From Methylorubrum populi (GTDB taxonomy: Bacteria > Pseudomonadota > Alphaproteobacteria > Rhizobiales > Beijerinckiaceae), in assembly GCA_020741775.1 (NCBI GenBank), contig DYYG01000035.1, forward strand, positions 124,001-188,000: a stretch of DNA of 64,000 bases, written 5' to 3'. The position numbers and the translations under genes are program-made. This document shows positions 17,101-26,785 of the stretch, in pieces. Every line of letters starts with the position of its first letter. Positions within the stretch are counted from its first letter, which is position 1. The notes beneath the pieces are model-generated. The model worked only from the letters and a program-made list of their open reading frames with translations, made no database searches and was not told the origin of the DNA.

Positions 17101-18405
17101 GTGAGACCCTTCTGCCGCGATTGCCTGACGATGCAAGCCGAGGGCGCGCTGCGCTGCCGCGGATGCGGCTCGCCGCGCCTGCTCATCCACCCCGCGCGCG
17201 ATGGGCTGAGCATCGCCCATGTCGATTGCGACGCCTTCTACGCGGCCATCGAGAAGCGCGACGATCCTTCGCTGCGCGACAAGCCCCTCATCATCGGCGG
17301 CGGCAGGCGCGGCGTGGTCTCCACCGCCTGCTACCTCGCCCGGATCTCCGGCGTGCGCTCGGCCATGCCGATGTTCGAGGCGCTGAAGCGCTGCCCCGAG
17401 GCCACCGTGCTGCGGCCGGACATGGAGAAATACGCCCGCGTCGGCCGCGAGGTGCGGGCGATGATGCTGGCGCTGACGCCGCTGGTCGAACCGGTCTCCA
17501 TCGACGAGGCCTTCCTCGATCTCTCCGGCACCGAGCGCCTGCACGGGATGAGCCCGGCCCTGACGCTCGCCCGCTTCGCGGCGCGGGTGGAGGCCGAGAT
17601 CGGCATCACCGTGTCGGTGGGGCTGTCCGCCAACAAGTTCCTGGCCAAGATCGCCTCCGACCTCGACAAACCCCGAGGCTTCTCGATCATCGCCGGCGAG
17701 GAGGCCGCCGCCTTCCTGGCGGACAAGCCCGTCGGCATCCTGCCCGGCATCGGCGAGAGCGCCCGCAACCGCCTCGCCACCCTCAACATCCACCGGGTCG
17801 GGGATGTGAAGCGGGTCGATCCGGTGCGGCTTCAGGCGGCCCTCGGCCGGGACGCCCTGCGGCTCCTGGCCCTGTCCGAGGGCCGGGATGCGCGGCCGGT
17901 GCGCCCGAGCCGGGAGGCCAAGAGCGTCTCGGCCGAGACCACCTTCTCGACCGACCTTGCCCGGTTCGAGGATCTGCGCCCGATCCTGTGGCGGCTCTGC
18001 GAAAAGGTTTCGGGGCGGTTGAAGCGGGCCGAACTGGCCGCCGGCAGCGTGACGCTGAAGCTGAAGGACGCGCATTTCCGCCTGCGCACCCGAACCCGCG
18101 GCGGCCTCAAGCCGACGCAGCTCGCGGACCGGCTGTTTCAGGAAGGCGAGCCGATGCTGCGGGCCGCCTGCGACGGCACGCCGTTCCGGCTGATCGGCAT
18201 CGGCGGTGGCGATCTCTGCGGCGCGATCCACGCCGATCGCGGCGATCTCGCCGACCAGACCGTCGAACGCGTCGCCCGCCGGGAAGCCGCGCTCGACCGG
18301 GTGCGGGCGAAATTCGGCAATGCCGCGATCCAGCGCGGCTTGGTCTTCACCGGCGACAGCACCGGCTCCGGAGCGCGGCCGGAGCCGGAACGGCGCCGGA
18401 GCTGA
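17101..18405 (+). CDS. dinB: DNA polymerase IV (Y family) with N-terminal zinc finger
   Basis: 434 residues if the GTG at 17101 is the start; the ribosome site is weak and an earlier start is possible, but starting at the ATG at 17131 would delete half of the finger. The finger is CRDC...CRGC (Cys5, Cys8, Cys19, Cys22). The polymerase core follows: HVDCDAFYAAIE (metal Asp42, steric-gate Tyr47), SIDEAFLDLSG, then SANKFLAKIASDLDKPRGFS and the HhH segment ILPGIGESARNRL. Such N-terminal fingers are common in rhizobial DinB. Translesion polymerase; no beta-clamp motif is evident at the Arg-rich C terminus. Ends one base from the convergent eipB stop. Confidence 0.93.
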   Translation: MRPFCRDCLTMQAEGALRCRGCGSPRLLIHPARDGLSIAHVDCDAFYAAIEKRDDPSLRDKPLIIGGGRRGVVSTACYLARISGVRSAMPMFEALKRCPEATVLRPDMEKYARVGREVRAMMLALTPLVEPVSIDEAFLDLSGTERLHGMSPALTLARFAARVEAEIGITVSVGLSANKFLAKIASDLDKPRGFSIIAGEEAAAFLADKPVGILPGIGESARNRLATLNIHRVGDVKRVDPVRLQAALGRDALRLLALSEGRDARPVRPSREAKSVSAETTFSTDLARFEDLRPILWRLCEKVSGRLKRAELAAGSVTLKLKDAHFRLRTRTRGGLKPTQLADRLFQEGEPMLRAACDGTPFRLIGIGGGDLCGAIHADRGDLADQTVERVARREAALDRVRAKFGNAAIQRGLVFTGDSTGSGARPEPERRRS

Positions 18406-18406
18406 A

Positions 18407-19273
18407 CTACTTCTTGCAGTCGCCGACAGCCTTCGGGTCGGCCTTGGCGAGATCGAGGCGGCTCATGGTGCCGTCGATGGCGAAATCCCCGTAATCGAGA
18501 TGGAGCCGACCGCTGACCCCGTCCTCGTACAGGTCGAAGCTGAGGGTGTAGATCGGGGTGCGCTCGCCGACGCCGGCGGTGAAGTAGCTCAGCGTCACCG
18601 GCCAGCGCCGCATGGTCGCGTGATCACCCTCGCGCAGCGGCTTGTCGCGCTCGGTGTCGGCAGCCGGGGCCGCCGCCGGGCGGCCGATCACGGCCAGGGT
18701 GTCGTAGACCTTCCGCCCATCATCGGAACCGTCGAAGACCTTGGCGGAAACCGTCGTTTCCCCGGCCTTGGCCGCCTCGATCAGGCGCATCATGTGGTGG
18801 ATCGGGAAGAGCACGGCGCCGTCCGCCTGGAACTGGTCGCGCTTGGGCTCCTTCAGCTTCACCTTGAGGGCTTCAGCCGCCTCGGCCGAGCCGTCCACCG
18901 CGGGAGCCGGCGCATTGTTGAGGATGGTGGTGGTGCGGAAGCGGAAGCTTTTGCCGTCGCCATTCTCGAAGGTCGTGCTGCGCAGATCCGAGGTCCGGTC
19001 GCCGGATTCGGAGGAATCGAGCAGCGTCACCTGCCGGGTCTGCATGGTGTAGCCGCGGCAGGCATCGCCCGAGAAATCGATGACGATGCGCCCGCGCACC
19101 CCCTCGACCGCCCGCGTTCCCTCGGACCGGGCCAGCGACAGGTCGTAGACCGCGCGGTGATTGGCCAGCCGGGGCGCCGGCTCGCCCGGAACCGGCGCCG
19201 CCGGCCCGGCGGCCCGCGCGCCCCCGGTCAGCGCGGCGAGGAGGAACAGGGCCGGCGCCAGGCGCAGTCGCAT
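18407..19273 (-). CDS. eipB: Cell-envelope integrity protein EipB (DUF1849)
   Basis: 288 residues from the ATG at 19273. Signal peptide MRLRLAPALFLLAALTGGARA. The mature start LANHRAVYDLSLARS and VRGRIVIDFSGDACRGYTMQTRQV are diagnostic of DUF1849/EipB, a periplasmic beta-spiral protein of alphaproteobacteria. Brucella EipB is known to be needed for envelope stability and has a conserved disulfide; here the matching Cys residues are in GDACRGY and near the C terminus (VGDCKK). Monocistronic, convergent with dinB. Confidence 0.9.
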   Translation of the reverse strand: MRLRLAPALFLLAALTGGARAAGPAAPVPGEPAPRLANHRAVYDLSLARSEGTRAVEGVRGRIVIDFSGDACRGYTMQTRQVTLLDSSESGDRTSDLRSTTFENGDGKSFRFRTTTILNNAPAPAVDGSAEAAEALKVKLKEPKRDQFQADGAVLFPIHHMMRLIEAAKAGETTVSAKVFDGSDDGRKVYDTLAVIGRPAAAPAADTERDKPLREGDHATMRRWPVTLSYFTAGVGERTPIYTLSFDLYEDGVSGRLHLDYGDFAIDGTMSRLDLAKADPKAVGDCKK

Positions 19274-19783
19274 GCGATCTCCCAAGATCTGTTATCCCCA
19301 GCCAACGAGCCGGCGGATGCCGCCCGTGACATAGTCATCCCTGTCACCTGGGCAATCTTTTTCGGCCGGCTTCGCGGCGGGGCGCAGCCGGAGCGGAACG
19401 GCGTCCCGGCGGTCGCAGGTCCGGCACCAGCGACGGGCCGGGAGCCACGCGACTGAGAAAGTACAATTTTATTCAACACTTTAATCAAGCGAGCCCGTCT
19501 CTTAACAGACCGAGAGCATCGATCCTGACCCAGCGCCAAACGGAGCCGAATGCTGGTGGAAACAGGCGCGCGCGGTGCGCGGACCCTTGCTCCCCGGCCG
19601 AGCTGTCCTGTAGTCTCCACGCCGTCGCCAGCGATCGGTTTGGCGTCTGTTAACCGACATGTGCAGGGCCGGATTTCAGGCCCTGGCGATCGATGGTTCG
19701 CCCTGCCTGACAGCGGGTGCCGACCGGCATCGCCATGCCGCGTGCCGGTCTGTGTTCAGGGACGTTGCGACGTGGAGGGGGCA
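19274..19783. other. Intergenic region, 510 bp, upstream of gcrA and eipB
   Basis: Divergent control region. It contains an AT-rich patch around 19460-19510, unusual for this GC-rich window and likely promoter DNA. I find no GANTC (CcrM methylation) site by eye in this stretch. No RNA gene seen. Confidence 0.4.
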
Positions 19784-20332
19784 ATGACGGAAGCGGTCCC
19801 GAGCTGGACGGACGAGCGCGTCGACCTGCTGCGCCGCCTTTGGGATGATGGCTTGAGCGCCAGCCAGATCGCTCTCCAGATTGGCGGTGTCTCGCGCAAT
19901 GCGGTCATCGGCAAGGTGCATCGCCTTGGACTATCCGGCCGGGTCAAGCCCATCGGCCCATCCGCCGCCCAGGGGCGCCGCAAGGAAGAACTCGCTCCCA
20001 CCGAGGTCGCGCTGGAGAGCGTGGTCGTGATCGAGGAGCCGACCCTGCCCGAGCCGCCGGCCATCATCGCGCATCGCCCGGCACCGGACTTCCCGAAGCC
20101 ACCGCAAGCTCTACCGGAGCCGGTGGCCCTGGCCGTGTCCGAGCGCGTGACGATCATGGATCTGCGCGATTCCATGTGCCGTTGGCCGATGGGCGACCCA
20201 ACTTCGCCGGAATTCCGGTTCTGCGGTGGCCGCGCCATCACGGGGCTGCCCTACTGCACCACGCACGCTCAGATCGCCTATCAGCCGGCGGCGGAGCGCA
20301 AGCGGGATCGCAGGGTCGCCGGGTTCCGCTGA
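19784..20332 (+). CDS. gcrA: GcrA-family cell cycle regulator
   Basis: 182 residues from the ATG at 19784, with GGAGGGG immediately upstream. The N terminus SWTDERVDLLRRLWDDGLSASQIALQIGGVSRNAVIGKVHRLGLSGR is the GcrA DNA-binding module. A Pro/Glu-rich linker follows, then the C-terminal domain DLRDSMCRWPMGDP...FCGGRAITGLPYCTTHAQIAYQP, which binds sigma-70 in Caulobacter. GcrA activates promoters that carry CcrM-methylated GANTC sites and controls division genes. Length is normal. Converges with phoB across a 198-bp gap that shows nothing else. Confidence 0.96.
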   Translation: MTEAVPSWTDERVDLLRRLWDDGLSASQIALQIGGVSRNAVIGKVHRLGLSGRVKPIGPSAAQGRRKEELAPTEVALESVVVIEEPTLPEPPAIIAHRPAPDFPKPPQALPEPVALAVSERVTIMDLRDSMCRWPMGDPTSPEFRFCGGRAITGLPYCTTHAQIAYQPAAERKRDRRVAGFR

Positions 20333-20530
20333 GGGGAGGGGCCTTCCGGCCCTTCTCACCCGCTAGGGGAGCGGCCGATGGGCTTCGCTTCCCCGAAACC
20401 GACAGACGTGATCCGGCCCAACGCGGTCGGCCACGGCTCCGGACAGACGCCGCGCGGGCTTGCCGATACGGTTCCCGCTTGCATCAAGCGGAAACCATAT
20501 CAGTGGCCGGGACGGCCGGCCGACCCGCTC

Positions 20531-21235
20531 TCACTCCGCAACGGCGAACATTTCGTCGAAGGAGTAGCCGGAACCGCGTACGGTACGGATCGGGTCGCTC
20601 TGGCGCGGGCGGTTGATCGCCTTGCGCAGCCGGCCGACATGCACATCGACCGTGCGCTCGTCGATATAGACATCATGGCCCCAGACGCCGTCGAGCAGCT
20701 GCTCGCGGGAGAACACCCGGCCGGGACTCTGCATCAGATATTCGAGCAGCTTGAACTCGGTCGGCCCGAGGTGGATCTCGCGGCCCTGGCGCCGGATACG
20801 ATGGCTGACGCGGTCGAGTTCGATGTCCCCGGCCACCAGGATATCGGCCACATGGGTCGGCTTGGCCCGGCGCAGCAGAGCCCGGACGCGGGCGAGGAGT
20901 TCCGGCACCGAGAACGGCTTGACCACGTAATCGTCGGCTCCGGTGGAGAGGCCGCGCACCCGGTCGGCCTCCTCTCCGCGAGCCGTCAGCATGATGACGG
21001 GTAGCCGCTCCGTCTCGCGGCGGGCGCGGATCCGTCGGCACAGCTCGATCCCGGACAGACCCGGCACCATCCAGTCGAGCAGCACGAGATCGGGCGTCGT
21101 TTCGTGGAGGCGCAGATCCGCCTCGTCGCCCCGTGCCGCTACATCGACCAGGAAGCCCTCCGCCTCGAGGTTGTAGCGCAGTAGGGTCGTGAGCGATTCC
21201 TCGTCCTCGACAATCAGGATCCGCGCACTCGTCAT
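20531..21235 (-). CDS. phoB: Phosphate regulon response regulator PhoB
   Basis: 234 residues from the ATG at 21235 (MTSARILIVEDEES). Receiver domain with phospho-acceptor Asp54 in LVLLDWMVPG and Lys in DDYVVKPFS, then an OmpR-type winged-helix domain (LGPTEFKLLEYLMQSPGRVFSREQLLDGVWG, ERTVDVHVGRLRKA, RTVRGSGYSF). It binds Pho boxes such as the one before pstS. Last gene of the pst operon, 98 bp after phoU. No phoR is in the window; the sensor kinase must be elsewhere. Confidence 0.97.
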   Translation of the reverse strand: MTSARILIVEDEESLTTLLRYNLEAEGFLVDVAARGDEADLRLHETTPDLVLLDWMVPGLSGIELCRRIRARRETERLPVIMLTARGEEADRVRGLSTGADDYVVKPFSVPELLARVRALLRRAKPTHVADILVAGDIELDRVSHRIRRQGREIHLGPTEFKLLEYLMQSPGRVFSREQLLDGVWGHDVYIDERTVDVHVGRLRKAINRPRQSDPIRTVRGSGYSFDEMFAVAE

Positions 21236-21333
21236 CACCCGTCTTCCCATCCGTCGCCCGCGGCCGTCCGATCACCGGGACAGCGACCGCGGGCGTCTCT
21301 CACCGCCGCGAGCCTTCAAACCGCATCTGCGGT

Positions 21334-22047
21334 TCAGGCCCCCGGCGTCACCGTCGCGTAGTTCGAGGCGTCGTTCTTCGGCCGCTCACCGACCGGTGTC
21401 TCGCCGGTGACGAGATACTGGATCGTCTCGGCGATATTGGTGGTGTGATCGCCGATCCGCTCGACATTCTTGGCGCAGAACAGAAGGTGCGTGCAGAACG
21501 AGATGTTGCGCGGATCTTCCATCATGTAGGTCAGGAGCTCGCGGAAGAGCGAATTGTACAGCGCGTCGATGGCCCCGTCCCGCTCCCAGACATCGCGAGC
21601 GGCGGCTACGTCGCGGCTCGCGAAAGCGTCGAGCACATCCTTCAGCTGCTCCTGCACGAGATCGCTCATGTGCTGGACCCCGAGGACGATCTTTTGCGGC
21701 TGGGCCTGATCGCTGATCGCCACCACCCGCTTGGCGATATTCTTGGCGAGGTCGCCGATCCGCTCCAAATCGCCGGACACGCGGATGCTGGAGATGGTCT
21801 CCCGCAGATCGATCGCCATCGGCTGGCGCTGGGCGATGAGGAGCACGGAGCGCTCTTCGACCTCCCGCTGCAGCACATCGAGGCGCTTATCGGCGATGAT
21901 CACCGCCTGGGCCAGGGCCGTATCCCGACGCACCAGCGCCTCGGTCGCGTCCGTCATCATCTTCTCGGCCACGCCGCCCATCTCGGCGATCGTACGGCGG
22001 AGATTCTCGAGGTCGGTGTCGTAGGATGAGACGATATGCTCGGACAT
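21334..22047 (-). CDS. phoU: Phosphate-specific transport system accessory protein PhoU
   Basis: 237 residues from ATG at 22047. Two tandem PhoU three-helix repeats; metal-binding-type motifs ERIGDLAKNIAKRV and VERIGDHTTNIAETI are seen in repeats one and two. PhoU links the Pst transporter to PhoR and keeps the regulon off in high phosphate. Sits between pstB and phoB as in most alphaproteobacteria. Confidence 0.97.
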   Translation of the reverse strand: MSEHIVSSYDTDLENLRRTIAEMGGVAEKMMTDATEALVRRDTALAQAVIIADKRLDVLQREVEERSVLLIAQRQPMAIDLRETISSIRVSGDLERIGDLAKNIAKRVVAISDQAQPQKIVLGVQHMSDLVQEQLKDVLDAFASRDVAAARDVWERDGAIDALYNSLFRELLTYMMEDPRNISFCTHLLFCAKNVERIGDHTTNIAETIQYLVTGETPVGERPKNDASNYATVTPGA

Positions 22048-22168
22048 CTCTCGGTTTCCCCGCTCGGACGGTCGCGCCGTCGCCATGTCGGATGACGGCG
22101 GATCGCACCGGGACGGCACGAGCCGTCGCCGAAGAGTTGATCCGCCAACAGAAAAAGACTGAACCGGA

Positions 22169-22984
22169 TCAGCCGAAGCGGCCGGTGATGTAATCCTGGG
22201 TCTGTCGCTTCGATGGGTTCATGAAGATCTTCGCAGTCGCATCGAATTCGATCAGCTCACCGAGATACATGAAGGCGGTGAACTGCGAGATGCGGGCGGC
22301 CTGCTGCATGTTGTGGGTGACGATGACGATCGTGAAATCCGTGCGCAGCTGTTCGATCAGCTCCTCGATGCGGCCGGTCGAGATCGGGTCGAGCGCCGAG
22401 GTCGGCTCGTCGAACAGGATCACCTCAGGACGCTGGGCGACGGTGCGCGCGATGCACAGGCGCTGCTGCTGACCACCGGAGAGGCCGGTGCCGGACTGCT
22501 TGAGCTTGTCCTTCACCTCGTCCCACAGCGCCGCCTTGCGGAGCGATTCCTCGACGCGGCCATCGAGCTCGGATTTCGGCAGCTTCTCGTAGAGGCGCAG
22601 ACCGAAGGCGACGTTGTCGTAGATCGACATCGGAAACGGGGTCGGCTTCTGGAACACCATGCCGACGCGCGAGCGCAGCTCGTTCAGGTCGATCTTGGGG
22701 TCGAGGACATTGCGGCCATCGAGCAGGATCTCGCCCTCCGCCCGCTGCTCCGGATAGAGGCTGTAGATGCGATTGAAGGTGCGCAGAAGCGTCGACTTTC
22801 CGCAGCCGGACGGGCCGATCAGCGCCGTCACCTGCCGGTCGCGGAAATCGAGATTGATGTCCTTCAGGCCGTGGAAGCTGCCGTAGTAGAAGTTGAGGTC
22901 TCTCACGGCGATGCGCACGGGCGCCTTCACATCGGCGGGGCTGCGGCCGTCGAACTGGCTACGGATCGCGGGGGTGGCGCTCAT
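22169..22984 (-). CDS. pstB: Phosphate ABC transporter ATP-binding protein PstB
   Basis: 271 residues from ATG at 22984. Walker [10 protein letters not shown] (57-65), signature [19 protein letters not shown], Walker [13 protein letters not shown], switch His in [11 protein letters not shown] ~22-residue N-terminal extension precedes the ABC domain ([21 protein letters not shown]). Energises PstCA. The end [14 protein letters not shown] is the PstB signature. Confidence 0.98.
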   Translation of the reverse strand: MSATPAIRSQFDGRSPADVKAPVRIAVRDLNFYYGSFHGLKDINLDFRDRQVTALIGPSGCGKSTLLRTFNRIYSLYPEQRAEGEILLDGRNVLDPKIDLNELRSRVGMVFQKPTPFPMSIYDNVAFGLRLYEKLPKSELDGRVEESLRKAALWDEVKDKLKQSGTGLSGGQQQRLCIARTVAQRPEVILFDEPTSALDPISTGRIEELIEQLRTDFTIVIVTHNMQQAARISQFTAFMYLGELIEFDATAKIFMNPSKRQTQDYITGRFG

Positions 22985-23025
22985 CGGATCTCTCGTCGAT
23001 AGGAGGTCTGGCTGGGAGCGCCGCT

Positions 23026-23919
23026 TCAGCGCGCCCGCTGGTCCTTGATCACCAAGCGCGCCACCACCGACAGGGTGAGGATGGTGACGGTGATCAGCAG
23101 CGCGCCCGACCAAGCGAGGCTCTGCCAATTGGGATAGGGCGACAGGGCGAACTGGTAGATCATCACCGGCAGGTTCGGCACACCGCCGAGCAGGTTCGCA
23201 TTGAACCAGCTGTTGTTGTTGAGCGCGGTGAACAGCAGCGGTGCGGTCTCGCCGGCGATGCGGGCGAGCGCGAGGATGATGCCAGTGACGACACCCGCGC
23301 TGGCCGCACGCCAGGTGATGGTGCGGATGACGAGGGAGCGGGGCGCACCGAGCGCCGCGCCGGCCTCCCGCATCGGGCTCGGCACGAGGGACAGCATGTC
23401 CTCGGTGGTGCGCACGATGACGGGCGTGGCGATGATCGCCAGCGCCACGGCACCGGCCCAGCCGGAATAGGTCCCCATCGGCCGCACCATCATCGTGTAG
23501 ACGAACAGGCCGATCAGGATCGACGGCGCCGAGAGCAGGATGTCGTTGAGGAAGCGGATGATGTCGGCGAGCTTCGAGCCCCGGCCATACTCCGCCAGGA
23601 AGGTTCCGGCCATCAGCCCGATTGGCGTGGCGATGACGATGCCGATGAAGGTCATCACCAAGCTGCCGAGGATCGCGTTGGCGATACCGCCGCCCACGGA
23701 GCCGGGCCCGGGTGTCGGCGCCGTCAGCAGCTCCGGCGTGAGACCCTTCACACCCTCGACGATGAGCATCAGCAGGATCGAGCCGAGCACCACGATGCCG
23801 AGGGCGGTCGCGGCGGTGCTGGCCAGGACCAGAATACGGTCGGCGACCCGGCGGCTGGGGCGGACGCGGCTGGCCGTCAAAGGCCGGCCAGGGGCCGCGA
23901 GGGGGTTGCTGGCATCCAT
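23026..23919 (-). CDS. pstA: Phosphate ABC transporter permease PstA
   Basis: 297 residues, six transmembrane segments. Cytoplasmic coupling region [34 protein letters not shown] is the EAA loop. The N-terminal ~30 residues are polar, Arg-rich and cytoplasmic. 31 bp after pstC, 41 bp before pstB. Confidence 0.96.
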   Translation of the reverse strand: MDASNPLAAPGRPLTASRVRPSRRVADRILVLASTAATALGIVVLGSILLMLIVEGVKGLTPELLTAPTPGPGSVGGGIANAILGSLVMTFIGIVIATPIGLMAGTFLAEYGRGSKLADIIRFLNDILLSAPSILIGLFVYTMMVRPMGTYSGWAGAVALAIIATPVIVRTTEDMLSLVPSPMREAGAALGAPRSLVIRTITWRAASAGVVTGIILALARIAGETAPLLFTALNNNSWFNANLLGGVPNLPVMIYQFALSPYPNWQSLAWSGALLITVTILTLSVVARLVIKDQRAR

Positions 23920-23950
23920 GGATCGACTTTCCGCGGCTCGGACGTTGCGT

Positions 23951-24925
23951 TCAGGCGACCTTGGCGCGCCGCACCAGGAGGCGCGCGATGATCAGCACGA
24001 AGAAGGTGATGATGAAGAGGAGGCAGCCAAGCGCCATCAGCGAGGAGAGTTGGAGCCCGTCGGCCTCGTTGAACTCGTTGGCGATGCGCGATGCGATGGT
24101 GGAGCCTGGATCGAAGATCGAGGCGGAGAGCCGGTTGGCGTTGCCGATCACGAAGGTGACCGCCATGGTCTCGCCGAGGGCACGACCGAGGCCGAGCATG
24201 ATCGCGCCGATGATGGAGATCGAGGCCTGCGGCACGAGCACGTGGCGCACGACTTCCCAGGTCGTGCAACCGATGCCGTAGGCGCTCTCGCGCAGCACGG
24301 TCGGGATCTGATCGAGCATGTCGCGGGTGATCGAGGCCACGAAGGGAACGATCATGATCGCGAGGATAATGCCGGCGGTGAGCACGCCGACGCCCGAGGG
24401 GATGCGGGCGTAGAGGATGGTGCCGACGATCGGCAGGCCCTCGACGAGGTTCGACACCGGCACTTGCACGAAACGGGCGAAGAGCGGCGCGAAGACGAAC
24501 AGACCCCACATGCCGTAGATGATGCTCGGCACTGAGGCGAGCAGCTCGATGGTCATGGCCACGGGCTTGCGCGCCCAGCCGGGGCAGAGCTGCGTGAGGT
24601 AGACGGCGATGCCGAGCGAGATCGGCACACCGATGATAAGGGCGAGAAATGCGGCGGCGACCGTGCCGATCACCGCTGGCAGGGCGCCGAACTGCTCGGT
24701 AGCGATGTTCCACGAGCTCGATGTGAGAAAGCCGAAGCCGAATTCGGCAAAGGCAGATCGGGCGCCGTAGATGATGGAGCCGAGGATGCCGGCGAGCACC
24801 AGGAGCACCAGCAGGGCCGAGGCGTAGGCGGCCCCTTGGAACAGGCGGTCGGCGCCTTTGCTCGGGGCAGTGCGGGCCGCACCGCTGTCGCGACTGAGGG
24901 CGATGGGCTGGGTCAAGGCGGTCAT
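23951..24925 (-). CDS. pstC: Phosphate ABC transporter permease PstC
   Basis: 324 residues, six transmembrane segments; LASVPSIIYGMWGLFVFAP and the EAA-type loop DQIPTVLRESAYGIGCTTWEVVRHVLVPQA mark PstC. Partner of PstA in the inner membrane. Separated from pstS by 113 bp that contain a stable hairpin. Confidence 0.97.
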   Translation of the reverse strand: MTALTQPIALSRDSGAARTAPSKGADRLFQGAAYASALLVLLVLAGILGSIIYGARSAFAEFGFGFLTSSSWNIATEQFGALPAVIGTVAAAFLALIIGVPISLGIAVYLTQLCPGWARKPVAMTIELLASVPSIIYGMWGLFVFAPLFARFVQVPVSNLVEGLPIVGTILYARIPSGVGVLTAGIILAIMIVPFVASITRDMLDQIPTVLRESAYGIGCTTWEVVRHVLVPQASISIIGAIMLGLGRALGETMAVTFVIGNANRLSASIFDPGSTIASRIANEFNEADGLQLSSLMALGCLLFIITFFVLIIARLLVRRAKVA

Positions 24926-24999
24926 CCGCAGCAGGGCTCTTCGATCAGGGGGCGTTTAACGCGCCGGAGCGCGCGATGCGAGCCAGACACTCGACGAAA

Positions 25000-25024
25000 G
25001 CCCCTCCTCGAGACGAGGAGGGGC
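25000..25024 (-). terminator. Intercistronic hairpin between pstS and pstC
   Basis: 11-bp perfect stem (25000-25010 with 25014-25024, three-base loop) starting 14 bases after the pstS stop and followed on the minus strand only by TTTCG. It is likely a partial terminator or a 3' stabiliser that makes pstS mRNA more abundant than the permease genes, as known for other binding-protein operons. Confidence 0.75.
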
Positions 25025-25038
25025 CCGGGAAAGCTCCC

Positions 25039-26079
25039 TTAATTCCCGAAGACGGGCTTCCCGTCCTTGGATTTGATGGTCTTCCACTCGTCGTGGATCA
25101 GGGTAACGACGTTGTCGGGCAGCGGCACATAGTCGAGCTCGCTGGCAAGCTTGTCGCCGTTCTTGTAGGCCCAGTCGAAGAACTTCAGCACTTCGGCCGA
25201 CTTCGCGGCGTCCGCCGGCTCCTTATGGACCAGGATGAAGGTGGCGGCGGTGATCGGCCAGGCATCGGCGCCGGCCTGGTTGGTGAGCGCGATGCCGAAA
25301 CCGGGGGTGGACTTCCAGTCGGCGCTCGCGGCGGCAGCCTGGAAGGCCTTGTCGTCCGGCTGCGGGAACTTGCCGGCCTTGTTCTCGATCAAGGCGTAGG
25401 AGAGCTTGTTCTGCTTGGCATAGGCCGACTCGACGTAACCGATCGAGTTCGGGACCTGCTTGACGGTGGCGGTGACGCCCTCATTACCCTTGCCACCCTG
25501 ACCGACCGGCCAGCTCACCGTGGTCGCCGCGCCGAACTCCTTCTTCCAGGGCTCCGAAACGGACGAGAGATAGGTGGTGAAGATGTTGGTCGTGCCGGAC
25601 GCGTCCGAGCGGTAGACCGGGGTGATGTTGGCGTCGGGCAGCTTCAGCCCATCGTTGATCTTGGCGATCTTGGCGTCCGACCACTTGAGGATCTTACCGG
25701 CATAGATCTCGGCGATGATCTCGCCGGTCAGGTGCAGCTTGCCGGGCTCGACACCGGCGATGTTGACGACCGTGACGACGCCGCCCATCACCGTCGGGAA
25801 CTGGACCAAGCCGTCCTTTTCCAGCTGAGCCGGCTTCAGCGGAGCGTCCGTCGCGCCGAAATCGACGGTCTTGGCCAGGATCTGCTTGATGCCGCCGCCC
25901 GAACCGATCGACTGGTAGTTCAGGCTGGTGCCGGTCTCCTTGCGGTAGGCTTCGGCCCACTTCGAGTAGACGGGGAAGGGGAAGGTGGCGCCGGCGCCCG
26001 TGATCTCTACGGCCAGGGCAGAGGTCGCGAACTGAGCGGCCGCAAGGCCAACCGCCAGGGCATAAGCGAAGGGTTTCAC
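25039..26079 (-). CDS. pstS: Phosphate ABC transporter periplasmic binding protein PstS
   Basis: 346 residues. Signal peptide MKPFAYALAVGLAAAQFATSALA. Phosphate-loop motifs: GAGATFPFPVYSKW at the mature N terminus, YQSIGSGGGIKQI, FGATDAPL and RSDASGTTNIFTTYL. Scavenges phosphate with high affinity. First gene of the operon; a Pho box lies about 105-133 bp upstream of its start codon. Confidence 0.98.
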   Translation of the reverse strand: MKPFAYALAVGLAAAQFATSALAVEITGAGATFPFPVYSKWAEAYRKETGTSLNYQSIGSGGGIKQILAKTVDFGATDAPLKPAQLEKDGLVQFPTVMGGVVTVVNIAGVEPGKLHLTGEIIAEIYAGKILKWSDAKIAKINDGLKLPDANITPVYRSDASGTTNIFTTYLSSVSEPWKKEFGAATTVSWPVGQGGKGNEGVTATVKQVPNSIGYVESAYAKQNKLSYALIENKAGKFPQPDDKAFQAAAASADWKSTPGFGIALTNQAGADAWPITAATFILVHKEPADAAKSAEVLKFFDWAYKNGDKLASELDYVPLPDNVVTLIHDEWKTIKSKDGKPVFGN

Positions 26080-26183
26080 GAGCTTCTCCGTTGGGTGTCG
26101 GATGCTGTCTGCGGAACAGGTCTGACCCCAAACCAGGTCCGCCGCGACATCGCTGCCAACTAGTTCACCGACGCGCCGCCTCT

Positions 26184-26212
26184 ATGACAGCCACATGACG
26201 GAGACATGACAG
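26184..26212 (-). promoter_or_regulatory. Pho box: three PhoB half-sites
   Basis: On the minus strand three 7-mers, CTGTCAT (26206-26212), CCGTCAT (26195-26201) and CTGTCAT (26184-26190), recur with exactly 11-bp period. This is the direct-repeat architecture of PhoB operators (consensus CTGTCAT with 4-bp spacers). Position upstream of pstS fits autoactivation of the whole pst-phoB operon. Confidence 0.93.
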
Positions 26213-26410
26213 CGTCTCGGGAAGCGGAATTTCACTGAGGATGGACCGCTTGGGGGCTGCGGAACGTTATCGCAGCAGGTGCCAAGACCATCGTCGGCCA
26301 AGCTCCCTCGCCCCGGCTCAAGGCCAGCCGTGGACCGATGCGGCGAGCCAGCGTCGGGAGGTCCGGGACAACGCTGTGCCGAGGCCCATGAATCCGAGGA
26401 GAATGTCGGC

Positions 26411-26686
26411 GTGACGGAGCCGCAACCACCCTGCGAGGACGATCGCCCCCTCGACATCGCCGATCCCGAGGAGGCGGCCTATCAGGCGCTGCACGCGGAG
26501 CGGGCCGCCCTGGAGGAGGAATTGACCCTGCTGCAGCAGCGCCAGCGTTTCGGGCATGACGAAGAGGAGATCGCGTCGGCGCGGGCGACCGAGGCCGCCC
26601 TGTTGAAGGATCTCGACCGGATCCTGACGATGATCCGCGCCGCCGAGATCCGACGCCAGCAGCCTCAGGCACGCCGCTGGCAGTAA
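26411..26686 (+). CDS. Small coiled-coil protein of unknown function (91 aa)
   Basis: A GTG start at 26411 is chosen because GAGGAGA lies eight bases upstream; an in-frame ATG at 26279 would add a non-conserved-looking 44-residue stretch. The protein has an acidic N terminus, then two long charged helices (AERAALEEELTLLQQRQRFG and EEEIASARATEAALLKDLDRI) likely to form a coiled-coil hairpin, ending in a Gln/Arg-rich tail. No signal peptide. It diverges from pstS across the Pho box region (331 bp), but no evidence places it in the Pho regulon. Confidence 0.6.
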   Translation: MTEPQPPCEDDRPLDIADPEEAAYQALHAERAALEEELTLLQQRQRFGHDEEEIASARATEAALLKDLDRILTMIRAAEIRRQQPQARRWQ

Positions 26687-26785
26687 TACGCGGGCCTAGC
26701 GGCCTCTCCGCGCCCCGTATCAGTCCCCGAGGGTCCGGCGCGACCGTGCCGATGTCGTTTCCGGCCCGATCGATCGGAGGAGGCC

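Noticed and set aside
19274..19783. GANTC methylation sites controlling gcrA
   Set aside because: None found by eye in the gap, so no CcrM-linked control claimed.
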